From: RGIG3159 sp034927685
Lineage (GTDB): Bacteria; Bacillota; Clostridia; Oscillospirales; Oscillospiraceae
Reading direction: 5' to 3'
Length of the DNA stretch: 64,000 bases
Assembly (NCBI GenBank): GCA_034927685.1
Contig: JAYFPO010000024.1
Location: 62,001 to 126,000 of the forward strand
A program made the translations under genes and the position numbers. The notes under the pieces were generated by a model. The model saw only the letters and a program-made list of their open reading frames with translations. It was not told the DNA's origin and searched no databases. Shown here one piece after another: positions 25,866 to 34,232 of the stretch; position 1 is the first letter of the stretch, and every line of letters begins with the position of its first letter.

Positions 25866-26729
25866 TCAGGAAAGAGCCTGTTCCAGCGCCTCGTACATGA
25901 CCTGCTTATCCGGCTTTTGGCCGGTCCACATTTCAATGTTGAGGGCAGCCTGGTTGACCAGCATCCCGGCGCCGGTGGCGCAGGGGATACCACGGCGGCG
26001 CAGCTCGCGGATCAGCGCGCTCTCCGTCGGGTTCGGGATGACGTCCTGCACAAACATGGCCTTCGTGAGACTGTCGAGATCAATGTTGGGAAGGGCGTCC
26101 ACATGGGGATAAAGGCCGATGGAAGTCGCCTGTACGACGATGTCCGTATCGGCAGCGACGGAGAATTTGCCAACCCAGTCTGCATAAAACACCTGCGTTT
26201 CGGTGTTCTTTTGCAGAATTTCCACCAGCGAATCGCCCATGGCACGGTCCTCGGGACGGTTTACAATGGTGATCTGCGCCACGCCGGCCAGACCCATTTC
26301 TACGCAGATCGCCCGGGAGGCGCCGCCTGCACCGAATACGACGGCTTTCTTGCCGCACACGTCGACGCCATTGGATTCGAGGGACATCATAAAACCCTTG
26401 CCGTCGGTGTTTTCACCAAAGAGACGGCCATCATCGTTGACAATCATGTTGACCGCGCCGATCAGACGGGCGCTCTCAGAGATTTCGTCCAGATAATCCA
26501 TGACGGCGATCTTGTGAGGAATCGTGCAGTTGATGCCGCGCAGTTTGAACGCTTTGAGGCCGCGGATGGCGTCGCCGAGCTTGTCACGGTCCACGTCCAG
26601 CGTCAGGAAGTGCCATCTCTCCAGCCCCATTGCATGGAAGGCGGCGTCTTGGATGACGACGCCAGGATTTTCGGAGACCGGCTGACCGAATACGCCAACC
26701 AGATGATCCAGATAGTTCTGTTCTTTCAT
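25866..26729 (-). CDS. AroE-like dehydrogenase with altered substrate site
   Basis: A 287-aa member of the shikimate/quinate dehydrogenase family. The catalytic lysine (INCTIPHK) and aspartate (GENTDGKGF) and the nucleotide loop VVFGAGGASRAI are intact, as is the C-terminal GAGMLVNQAA. In the N-terminal loop, where AroE has HSxSP with two serines holding the shikimate carboxylate, this protein reads SENPGV: both serines are gone. The substrate may therefore lack a carboxylate. It is the last gene of an operon with a glycyl radical enzyme and a kinase, so a catabolic role on a cyclic polyol or sugar is more likely than aromatic biosynthesis. It could still be the cell's AroE. Confidence 0.8.
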   Translation of the reverse strand: MKEQNYLDHLVGVFGQPVSENPGVVIQDAAFHAMGLERWHFLTLDVDRDKLGDAIRGLKAFKLRGINCTIPHKIAVMDYLDEISESARLIGAVNMIVNDDGRLFGENTDGKGFMMSLESNGVDVCGKKAVVFGAGGASRAICVEMGLAGVAQITIVNRPEDRAMGDSLVEILQKNTETQVFYADWVGKFSVAADTDIVVQATSIGLYPHVDALPNIDLDSLTKAMFVQDVIPNPTESALIRELRRRGIPCATGAGMLVNQAALNIEMWTGQKPDKQVMYEALEQALS

Positions 26730-26752
26730 AGTTTGTTACTCCTTTTCTGCAT

Positions 26753-28531
26753 TCAGTGGGAAACAAAGGGCAGGCAGCCGTAATAGACTGCGCCCACGGC
26801 CTGCGCAAACTGCGCGACGGTGTAATCGGGATGGGACGCCAGCTGCTTCATGAGGGTGGTGTTTGCCAGGTTTCCGTCGGCGGCGTACTGCCGCAGCTGC
26901 GGCACAAGACGGTTCGCACCTTCACAGAGCAGCGCGAAACAGCGGGGATTTTTTACGAGCCTTCCGTAGAGTGTCCGCTCCTTTGTCTCCGGCCGTAAGA
27001 TGTAGTCGGTTTCCAGAAAGCAGGCTCCGAGAGATTCGCCGATTTTCCGAAAAATTTCCGCACAGGCCGCGCCGCCAGACCTTGCGGCCTGCTCCATAAA
27101 GAACTCCAGGCAAGGTTTTCGCTGGTCGGCCGGCACCGTCGGAACGAGGATGAGGTCGCCCTCCCGCACGAACAGGCCGCGGTCAAAGGCCTCCTGTAGT
27201 ACCGCTGGGGCGGCGGCGGGCAGCAGCTTGGCCGCCAGACGGAAGACGCCGGATTGGCTGGCGATTTTTTGCAGCGTGCCGGGCAGGCCGGTGTTAAAAT
27301 TGTTGACGCTGCGGACGTCGTTTGCCGGATAGGCCCGCTGGCCGAAGCTGCCGAGGTCGAGGATAAAGTTATAGACCTCCAGAGGAATCTCCGGGATGGA
27401 GCCGTCCGGCAGCACCCAGCCGGTGCCCAGCTCTGTGCCGAGGGTGTGGGCAAAGAAGCCGCGGGAAACGTCCAGTCCGGCAGCGGCCTGCTCGACAGCC
27501 GTTGTGAAGGCCGCCATGGGACCGTCATTGGTGTTCATGACCGTGCCGCCAGGGACAAGATAGGCTTGCAGCTGTCCGGTCAGATTTGTGATCTTTGAAA
27601 ACTGCCGCTCGTAGTCGAGACGATGATTTTCCCGCATCCCACGGGTTTTATAGGTTTCCCCGCCGACCACCTGATTGCGGATGACCACATCCGGAAAGCA
27701 GAGGCCGATCGCGTCGAAGCGGCGCAGAGCATCGCCGGCCGCTGCCTCCATCCGCACGCATCCCAGCTCCATCTCCTCCTGTGTCGCGTGCTTTCCCAGC
27801 GCCGTTTTGTCGAGCAAAGCCTCGCGGCCTGCGGCGCAGAGGCTGGCAGCCGCGCGCATCAGCCGTGTCAGCAGGAGCAGTGGCTCTATCAGCTGTTCCG
27901 CGCGGCCGAAGGCGGCGGGGAACCAGTCAAACTCCTTGAAGACACGCAGTTGCCCGCGCACGGAGGTAACCAGTTTGACATCGGTGCCACCGATGTCCAT
28001 GCCCATGGCGAGCTTATCCGCCGCCGCAGCGGGGAGACGGAAAAACGCCCCACCGAAGCCGGAAGCCGAGGCGGGTTCCGGCACCTCCGGCTCCTGCTTG
28101 CGGTCGAAGGTATGGAAGGAAAAGCGGGTATTTTCTCCCAGCAGCGCCGCGATGGTACGCTCGTTGACATTGAGGCATTTCCCGTAGCCGCTCCGTTTTG
28201 CCTTTGGCAGCTCCGTCTGAAAAACCCCGCCCAGTCCGTCGGCCAGTGCGCACAGCTGCCGGTCGCTGCGATCCAGGTAGAGATTGATCGAAACCGCGCC
28301 GAGGGAAGATAAGATATTATACACGATTGCGTGGACATAGGAAGCTACAAATTCTGCTTCTTCTTCGGAACAAGTGTCGGGCAGCAGCAGAGGGAAGCGG
28401 CGGACCGTTCCGTCATAGGCGGTGGCGTGGATGGAAAAGGGCCGCGTGCCTTTTGCCTGAAAGGCCTTCCGGACCTCGCAGAGATAGACGGGCTTATCCG
28501 CCCGCGCACGGGACAAAAAGGTTTCCAGCAT
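26753..28531 (-). CDS. large ROK/hexokinase-like sugar kinase
   Basis: A 592-aa protein. About 190 residues of unknown N-terminal domain precede an actin-like ATPase sugar-kinase domain beginning MGMDIGGTDVKLV (phosphate-1 motif). NTNDGPMAA holds the likely catalytic aspartate, and GTELGTGWV is the phosphate-2 type motif. It lacks the CxCGxxGC zinc motif of ordinary ROK proteins. By context it should phosphorylate the sugar or anhydro-polyol that the neighbouring glycyl radical enzyme then opens. The start at 28531 has AAAGGAG; it lies 3 bases from the activase stop and 23 bases before the AroE-like gene. Confidence 0.75.
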   Translation of the reverse strand: MLETFLSRARADKPVYLCEVRKAFQAKGTRPFSIHATAYDGTVRRFPLLLPDTCSEEEAEFVASYVHAIVYNILSSLGAVSINLYLDRSDRQLCALADGLGGVFQTELPKAKRSGYGKCLNVNERTIAALLGENTRFSFHTFDRKQEPEVPEPASASGFGGAFFRLPAAAADKLAMGMDIGGTDVKLVTSVRGQLRVFKEFDWFPAAFGRAEQLIEPLLLLTRLMRAAASLCAAGREALLDKTALGKHATQEEMELGCVRMEAAAGDALRRFDAIGLCFPDVVIRNQVVGGETYKTRGMRENHRLDYERQFSKITNLTGQLQAYLVPGGTVMNTNDGPMAAFTTAVEQAAAGLDVSRGFFAHTLGTELGTGWVLPDGSIPEIPLEVYNFILDLGSFGQRAYPANDVRSVNNFNTGLPGTLQKIASQSGVFRLAAKLLPAAAPAVLQEAFDRGLFVREGDLILVPTVPADQRKPCLEFFMEQAARSGGAACAEIFRKIGESLGACFLETDYILRPETKERTLYGRLVKNPRCFALLCEGANRLVPQLRQYAADGNLANTTLMKQLASHPDYTVAQFAQAVGAVYYGCLPFVSH

Positions 28532-28534
28532 GGT

Positions 28535-29431
28535 TTAGGACTCCTTTACGAGATTGGTAAGCCCCTCCTCGCGAAGAATTCCGCGGAAGAACTCCATCTG
28601 TGCTGCGGTCAGCGCGCCGCCCGCAACGGGATAATCGCAATTGAGCGCCGCATATTTGCTGCGGCAGAGCGGGTTAAAGTTCAGAAGCTCGATCCGGGCA
28701 TTTGGGTCCGCGGCCACAACAAAGCGGGCAATGGATCGGATATTTTCTTCGCTTGCCGTGTAGCCCGGAATCAGCGGCGTCCGCACCAGAACGTCGGCGC
28801 CCGATGCAGTGAGCAGACGGTAATTTTCCAGGATCTGCTCGTTTGGAACGCCGATCACCGCGCGGTGCAGCACGGAATCAAAATATTTGATATCGATCAG
28901 AAAATGATCGACCAGCGGCAGAAATGAGGCGACGGTCTCTCGCGGCGCATAGAGGCAGGTCTCGATCGCCGTGTCTGCGCCGGCTCCGCGGCAAAGCCGC
29001 AGCACCTCCCGCGCAAATTCCGGCTGCATGAGGACTTCGCCGCCGGAGAGCGTCACGCCGCCCTTTTCTCCGAAGAAGGGCCTGTCGCGCAGGAGCATGG
29101 CAGCGGCCTCCTCTGCTGAGAGAGTTCGGCCGTTGAACTGAAGCGCGGCGGCGGGGCAGCGCGAAACGCAGAGCCCGCAGCCGTCGCAGCGGTCCGGCTC
29201 AATGCGCACGCGGTCCGTCAGCGTCAGCGCGCCGCGCGGACACAGTGCCGCGCAGGTACCGCAGCGGACGCAGAGCGCGGGCTGATGCCAGAGCGTGATC
29301 TCCCGGCGCAGACCCTCGGGGTTCTGGCACCAGGGACAGCGCAGGGGGCAGCCCTTTAGAAAAAGTGTGGAGCGGATTCCACCGCCATCGTGGACAGCAA
29401 ACCGCTTGAGGTCAAAAATTGTGCCGGTCAT
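28535..29431 (-). CDS. glycyl radical enzyme activase with ferredoxin insert
   Basis: A 298-aa radical SAM activase. The SAM cluster cysteines are C28, C32 and C35 (GCPLRCPWC). Right after them come two ferredoxin-type motifs (CVRCGTCAALCP and CDGCGLCVSRCP) for extra [4Fe-4S] clusters. The SAM-binding GGV-TLSGGE motif follows. It makes the glycyl radical on the enzyme encoded just upstream: their genes overlap by 4 bases (ATGA), which implies coupled translation and a 1:1 pairing. Confidence 0.94.
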   Translation of the reverse strand: MTGTIFDLKRFAVHDGGGIRSTLFLKGCPLRCPWCQNPEGLRREITLWHQPALCVRCGTCAALCPRGALTLTDRVRIEPDRCDGCGLCVSRCPAAALQFNGRTLSAEEAAAMLLRDRPFFGEKGGVTLSGGEVLMQPEFAREVLRLCRGAGADTAIETCLYAPRETVASFLPLVDHFLIDIKYFDSVLHRAVIGVPNEQILENYRLLTASGADVLVRTPLIPGYTASEENIRSIARFVVAADPNARIELLNFNPLCRSKYAALNCDYPVAGGALTAAQMEFFRGILREEGLTNLVKES

Positions 29432-31785
29432 ATGCTTTCATAGACGGTCCGCGCAATGATCTCGTCCTGCAGATCGTGCGCAAGCTCCGTAAAGTAGGCG
29501 GTGTAGCCGGCGACGCGGACAGTCAGCCCGCGGTACTTTTCCGGCTCCTTCTGCGCGGCCAGCAGATCGCTCTCGTTCAGAACGTTGAACTGGATATGGC
29601 TGATGCCGAGCCGGACAAAGGCGCGAATCAAATCGGTGAATTTTTCAATGCCTTCTTCGGTGCGGAAGAAAGACGGCAGGAATTTCATGTTGAGCAGCGA
29701 GCCGTTGCCGGCCTTTTCAAAGGGCAGGCGGGAAACAGAATGCAGCAGCGCTGTGGGGCCGTGGATATCCCGGCCATACATGGCCGAGACGCCACCGTCG
29801 GCCAGCGGGTCGCGGGCGTGGCGGCCGTCGGCGGAGGCGCCGACATTCTGGCCCATGGGTACGTGGGCGGAGACAGTGTAGAGGCCCATCTGATAAATGC
29901 CGCCGCGGCCGTTCCGGTATTTTGTTAACCCGTCCGCGAAGTAATTGGCCCATTTCGCCCCGAGTGCGTCGACCCATTCAATGTCGTTGCCGTATTTTGG
30001 CGCCTGATTGAGCAGCGTCAGCCGGGTCAGCTCATCGTCCTGGAAGTTGGTTTGCAGGGCACGAAGCAGATGCTCCGCGGAAAGCGTCTTTCGGTCGTAG
30101 ACCAACGCCTTGATTGCGGCCAGCGAATCCGCCACGTTGGCCACCTGGATCGCCTGCACGCCCGCCAGATTGTAGTGCGCGCCGCCCTGCGTTACGTCCT
30201 TGCCGACGGAAAGACAGTCATCGATGACGGCGGAGAGGAAGGGCGTGGGCAGCAGAGCCTCGTGCATCTTTTCCACGGCGGTGACGCATTCTACCATACG
30301 GTCGGAAAACCAGTCAATCTGCTTTGCAAAGGCCGCCTCCAGATCGCTGAAGGTTTGATAGGTCGTAAGATCGCCAAGGTCGAGCCCGATCCGCTCTCCG
30401 CTCAGCAGGTCGACGCCCCGATTCAGCGTCAGCTCCAGCGCCTTGACGAGATTAAACATGGCGGCATCGCTCCAGGCAAGACAGTTGCCGTGGGTTGTGA
30501 GTTCGACGCAGCCGACGATGGCATAATTCATGGCATCCTCGTGGGATATGCCATGGCGCTTGAGCGCCGGGATTACCGCCTCGTCGTTGAAGAGCTGCGG
30601 CATTCCGCTGCCTTTCCCGATGACACGGCTGGCTGCCGCCAGAAACTCCTGCGGCGAATTCCGATAGACGCGGCAGGAGAGATTCGGCTGCGGCAGAAGC
30701 AGGTGCGCTTGCGCTTGCAGGAAAAGATAGCTGAGGTCGTTCGTTGCGTCGCTGCCGTCAGCCCGCTGGCCGCCGAGGGCCACGTTGAAGCCGATGGGGA
30801 AGCCCGCAAAGTACTTTGCGCTGTTGGAATTGCGGAGATAGACAAGCTGGTTGAATTTGAGGAAAAGGCACTCCGTCAGCTCCAGCGCTTCCGCCTCCGT
30901 CATCCCATTTGCACGGCTGCGGACATAGTAGGGATAGAGAAACTGATCCATCCGCCCGGGGGAGAAGGACGATGCGTTTCCCTCCATTTGCAGAATGACC
31001 AGCAGAAACCAGGCGGACTGCAGCGCCTCCTGATAGGTTTCCGGCGTACCAACGGCCAGCTTTCGACAGATGCGGGAGACTTCAAGGAGAGGATCGCTGC
31101 CCTGTGCCGCAGCCATGGCCCCGGCCAGGTCGGCATAGCGGTTCAGAAAGGTCACGGCGCCCTCCAGGGCGATTGCGACGCTCTCATAGAACTCGCGCTG
31201 CCGCCCTTCGGCATGTGCCAGCCGGCGGAGCGCCTCCTGCCGGAGTCCGGCGGGGCCGCGCTCCAGCCATTTTACGGTGTTCGGGCAGATATGGCCCTGA
31301 GAGTGGTCCTTTTGATTGACCTTGACGACCTTTGCAATGGCGTCGACCGTGGGACCGACCATGGTGCGGACCTGATCCTCCATCGAACGGCCCTTCCAGT
31401 AGGGAAGAATTTCCTCCCGGAATTCCCGGATGTCCTCCGGGTGGACCTGAAAGCGGTCCTGCGGCCTGGTGGGCAGCGTTTCAAATTCGCGGTCGACCCA
31501 GGAGGCGCCGGTCTCTGGGAATACCACGCCGCCGCGCACGCCGGCAGTCCGATTGCCGACGATTTGCTCTTCGGGATCAATGCGAATTTCCATTTCATTC
31601 AGGGCGGCGCGGAGCGCCTTGGCCCGGCGAATGCAGCGCGCGTCTCCTTCGCTTTCCCGACAGCTCTTTGTAATGATTCTCGCCTGCTCAATGCTGGCGT
31701 AGCGGGGCTCTTCGAGCATCCGCTCTTTCAGCCGCGCAACACGGTCCGATTGCGGCAGAACTAGAATTTTTTCCCGGATTTCCAT
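29428..31785 (-). CDS. PflD-type glycyl radical enzyme (dehydratase class)
   Basis: A 785-aa glycyl radical enzyme. The thiyl cysteine sits in AIVGCVELTTHGN (C426, with E428 as base, the GCVE of the lyase/dehydratase class rather than pyruvate formate-lyase's CC). The radical glycine is G760 in RVAGYTAYFTEL. YTVSAHVPMG, DGRHARDPLADGGVSA and GPTALLHSVSR resemble E. coli PflD as I remember it, reported to open 1,5-anhydromannitol-6-P. Start 31785 with AGGAGG; the frame beyond it runs antisense through the AraC gene and is not used. The exact substrate is inferred. Confidence 0.88.
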   Translation of the reverse strand: MEIREKILVLPQSDRVARLKERMLEEPRYASIEQARIITKSCRESEGDARCIRRAKALRAALNEMEIRIDPEEQIVGNRTAGVRGGVVFPETGASWVDREFETLPTRPQDRFQVHPEDIREFREEILPYWKGRSMEDQVRTMVGPTVDAIAKVVKVNQKDHSQGHICPNTVKWLERGPAGLRQEALRRLAHAEGRQREFYESVAIALEGAVTFLNRYADLAGAMAAAQGSDPLLEVSRICRKLAVGTPETYQEALQSAWFLLVILQMEGNASSFSPGRMDQFLYPYYVRSRANGMTEAEALELTECLFLKFNQLVYLRNSNSAKYFAGFPIGFNVALGGQRADGSDATNDLSYLFLQAQAHLLLPQPNLSCRVYRNSPQEFLAAASRVIGKGSGMPQLFNDEAVIPALKRHGISHEDAMNYAIVGCVELTTHGNCLAWSDAAMFNLVKALELTLNRGVDLLSGERIGLDLGDLTTYQTFSDLEAAFAKQIDWFSDRMVECVTAVEKMHEALLPTPFLSAVIDDCLSVGKDVTQGGAHYNLAGVQAIQVANVADSLAAIKALVYDRKTLSAEHLLRALQTNFQDDELTRLTLLNQAPKYGNDIEWVDALGAKWANYFADGLTKYRNGRGGIYQMGLYTVSAHVPMGQNVGASADGRHARDPLADGGVSAMYGRDIHGPTALLHSVSRLPFEKAGNGSLLNMKFLPSFFRTEEGIEKFTDLIRAFVRLGISHIQFNVLNESDLLAAQKEPEKYRGLTVRVAGYTAYFTELAHDLQDEIIARTVYESI

Positions 31786-31913
31786 AGGGCAGCCTCCTTT
31801 CGTTTGTCTCGAACATAGCACGGCGGTCCCGCCGCACCAATCTCCGTTTCTTGTAAAAAAGTACACATTTCTGCATTTTTTGCGGCATTCCCACAAAAAG
31901 CAGAATGCCTCCG

Positions 31914-31942
31914 TTGACAGATTGTGGAAAATATGATATGAA
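31914..31942 (+). promoter_or_regulatory. sigma-A promoter of AraC regulator
   Basis: Perfect TTGACA (31914-31919) and TATGAA (31937-31942), spacer 17. On the other side of this 180-base divergent region the GRE operon has only a weak promoter (TTGGTG 31835-31840, TATGTT 31812-31817 on the minus strand). A GGCGG/CCGCC inverted repeat lies between its boxes, which fits a promoter that needs an activator. Confidence 0.75.
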
Positions 31943-31965
31943 TTATTTAAAAATGAGGCGATTTT

Positions 31966-32769
31966 ATGGACAGAGCTGAACAATTCGAGGCAATTCGAAA
32001 CGGACATCCGGAGCTGAAATTCTGTGAACGGTTCAATGATACCAGCAACATCTGGAACTTCAGCGCCCATAGTCACCCTTATCTTGAACTGATGTTTTTT
32101 ACAGAGGGCACCGCCCGGGTGGCGGCTGCCGGCTCCCGGCTTTCCGTCTCTCTGTTCGACACGGTGCTCTATCCGGCCAACTGTCTCCATCAGGAGGACC
32201 CTTCGCCGAATCTGAAACGGGAAATCATCTGTCTCTGGGTTGACCTTCCCGCGCTGGTGATCGAGAAGCCGCTGCGGATCCAGGATCACGGCAACCGACT
32301 CAGCACCTTCTTCCAGGCCATCCACCGGGAGGAGAAATGTGACCGGCAGGCGCCGTATCTGATCGAGTATCTGCTCAAAGCGCTGCTGACGCAGGCACTG
32401 TTTCTCGCGTACTCTGACAACCAGTGGGAAGCGCTCCCCTGCGCGATGCAGTATCTGCACGCCAACTTTACAAGGCCGGTCACACTGGGCGAGCTCGCGG
32501 AGCTGGAGCACATCAGCAAATCCTATCTTTCCCGGCAATTCAAGCGCTACACCGGCATGACCGTCATCGAATATGTGAATAACCTCCGCGTGGAGCTGGC
32601 CAAGCATCTTCTGCTTTCCTCGCCTGACAGCATCACGAATATCGGCTATGAGGTGGGTTACGAATCACCTAAATATTTTTACCGAACCTTTCGCGCCTTG
32701 GCGGGCGAATCGCCCGCCCGGTTCCGCAAGGCCTATCAGCAACACGAGGAGGCGATTAAAACACCGTAA
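31966..32769 (+). CDS. AraC family regulator of GRE operon 1
   Basis: A 267-aa protein with an N-terminal cupin ligand domain (HSHPYLELMFFTEG) and a C-terminal AraC double helix-turn-helix (LGELAELEHISKSYLSRQF; IGYEVGYESPKYFYRTFR). It is divergent from the PflD-type operon and 180 bases from it, the usual place for its own activator. ATG 31966 with GAGGCG upstream. Its 3' end overlaps the convergent UPF0303 gene by 14 bases. Confidence 0.9.
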   Translation: MDRAEQFEAIRNGHPELKFCERFNDTSNIWNFSAHSHPYLELMFFTEGTARVAAAGSRLSVSLFDTVLYPANCLHQEDPSPNLKREIICLWVDLPALVIEKPLRIQDHGNRLSTFFQAIHREEKCDRQAPYLIEYLLKALLTQALFLAYSDNQWEALPCAMQYLHANFTRPVTLGELAELEHISKSYLSRQFKRYTGMTVIEYVNNLRVELAKHLLLSSPDSITNIGYEVGYESPKYFYRTFRALAGESPARFRKAYQQHEEAIKTP

Positions 32770-33262
32770 CGGCGGGGGCGTCGATGCCAAGATGGGCGGA
32801 GAGCGCGTCGGCAATCACCTGATGATCCTCGTAGTGGTTCAGTCCCGAGACCAGCAGATAGCCGCGCAGCGCACCATCCGCCATCCGCAGCGGGAAGCAG
32901 CCGCCGCAGGCCACAAAGCAGCCGGCGCGCTGCGGATCGTCCGGCAGAAGCAGCGGCGCGCCCGCTTCCTCCTCCAGCAGCACGCGAAGCGAGCTCATAC
33001 CAGTCCTGCGGGAAGCAGCCAGTTTTCGCGTCATCCAAAACTCATTTTCCGGCCCCGTTCCCTCCATTTTATAGGAGAACACGACCGTCTCATCCGAGAG
33101 GATCGAAATTGCCGCGCAGCCGCAGTACCGGTCGGCGCAGAGGTGGGCAATGGACAGGCCCAAAGAAAGCGCATCCTGGCTGGAGAAGGAAGGGAACAGG
33201 AGCCGCGCCTCCTGCTCTCGCACAATGGAAAGCCAGCCGGGCTCCGTGCGGAAGTGCTCCAT
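32756..33262 (-). CDS. UPF0303/GlcG-HbpS-like protein
   Basis: A 168-aa protein of the GlcG/HbpS fold in the UPF0303 group, seen in SIAHLCADRYCGCAAISI, the FWMTRKLAASRRTGMSS segment and the GCFVACGGCFPLR loop. HbpS relatives bind haem or cobalamin, and GlcG is a glycolate-operon protein; no firm role is known for UPF0303. It follows the mutarotase gene with a 3-base overlap of stop and start regions and probably shares its mRNA. Members often sit in sugar-catabolic operons. Confidence 0.75.
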   Translation of the reverse strand: MEHFRTEPGWLSIVREQEARLLFPSFSSQDALSLGLSIAHLCADRYCGCAAISILSDETVVFSYKMEGTGPENEFWMTRKLAASRRTGMSSLRVLLEEEAGAPLLLPDDPQRAGCFVACGGCFPLRMADGALRGYLLVSGLNHYEDHQVIADALSAHLGIDAPAVTVF

Positions 33263-33264
33263 GT

Positions 33265-33702
33265 TCAGCCCTCCACGACGCCCTTGCGAAGGATGATGTT
33301 GGCATAAAGCGCCGTTTCGCCGGTCTGCACAACGCAGGCGGCCTGTCGCGCCAGATCATAATAGGAAAACCGTTCGATTCGTTCAAAGAGGCCGCCGCCG
33401 CGGCTGTCGTAGCGGCTGACGATTTCTTCATAGACTTTGAAGATCGGAACCGCAATGGGACGGTCCGGTTCCATCAAAAACACGGCTTTTTCGCTGTAAT
33501 CCAGCGGCAGAAGCCGCAGAATCGCATCCAGCAGAACGGAAACGCCGAGACCGTCGGCACGGATCAGCGCGGCGCCCCTCTGAGCGGCGCAGGTTTTTGC
33601 GGGGAAATTGGCATCGCCGAGGACGAGTAGGTCGCCGTGGCCCATTTCACAGAGTGTTTTCAGCAGATCCGGCGAGATGACCGCTGGGATTCCTTTCAGC
33701 AT
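33265..33702 (-). CDS. RbsD/FucU family sugar mutarotase
   Basis: A 145-aa protein that begins MLKGIPAVISPDLLKTLCEMGHGD, the RbsD/FucU signature with the catalytic histidine of MGHGD, and has DANFPA. These decameric enzymes interconvert anomers of ribose (RbsD) or fucose (FucU). The length and GHGDxxxxxDANFP pattern favour the FucU branch. It is divergent from the ABC importer. A mutarotase needs a free anomeric carbon, which sits oddly with an anhydro-sugar pathway. SD AGGAGG is perfect. Confidence 0.88.
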   Translation of the reverse strand: MLKGIPAVISPDLLKTLCEMGHGDLLVLGDANFPAKTCAAQRGAALIRADGLGVSVLLDAILRLLPLDYSEKAVFLMEPDRPIAVPIFKVYEEIVSRYDSRGGGLFERIERFSYYDLARQAACVVQTGETALYANIILRKGVVEG

Positions 33703-34232
33703 TCTGGATTCCTCCTGGTAATGTGCTGCAGTCGCAGCGCCTATTTTTTTCTTTTTTTATCCTATTACCTTCACATGAAAGAGGAAAGGCTGCTTTTTGC
33801 ACAGTATGTATCGGATTGTGAACTTCTCCAGGCGAGAGCAGCCAGAAATCGCCATAGATTCGTCATATCGTATAAAAAGTCAGTAATATAACTGTGATTT
33901 TTTACCAATGAAACAAGAAGACCCTGTAAAACTGTCCTTTTTTCGATACCTCTTGTTTGATTTTGTGTGTGTTCGGACGGAAAAGGCTGTTGTAGAATGG
34001 GGCCATCGAAAGCATAACGGTCCTGCAAAACGCGCCGTTCAGTTTCATTCAGTGTTCCTATAATTAATTATTTTGCTTTTGAATGAAACAAAAAAATTGA
34101 CTTTCGAAGCATTTCCCGTTACAATGGGACGCAGGGAACGGATCTCCGCAAGAAGGCGGACAATTTTGCTCCGGTGCCCCGGCTAGGAAAACATCCGGAT
34201 GCAACCGGAAAGTATGAGGAGGAAAACGAACA
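33703..34232 (+). promoter_or_regulatory. 530-base divergent control region of the ABC importer
   Basis: No gene fits here. It contains TTTCATTC at 34043-34050 and its inverted copy GAATGAAA at 34081-34088, 31 bases apart. A further AATGAAAC lies at 33907-33914. The same motif forms a palindrome near the ROK/GRE promoter at 43187-43205, so these are probable DeoR operator sites. The left part (33740-33760) is a T-rich tract ahead of the mutarotase gene. Confidence 0.6.
34097..34125 (+). promoter_or_regulatory. sigma-A promoter of ABC importer operon
   Basis: TTGACT (34097-34102) and TACAAT (34120-34125), spacer 17. GAATGAAA ends 8 bases upstream of the -35. Leader about 100 bases. Confidence 0.85.

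Noticed and set aside
30052..31764. 570-codon plus frame across GRE 1
   Set aside because: Antisense to the PflD-type gene.
31786..32607. N-terminal extension of GRE 1 to 1,059 residues
   Set aside because: It would run antisense through the AraC gene and its promoter; AGGAGG fixes the start at 31785.
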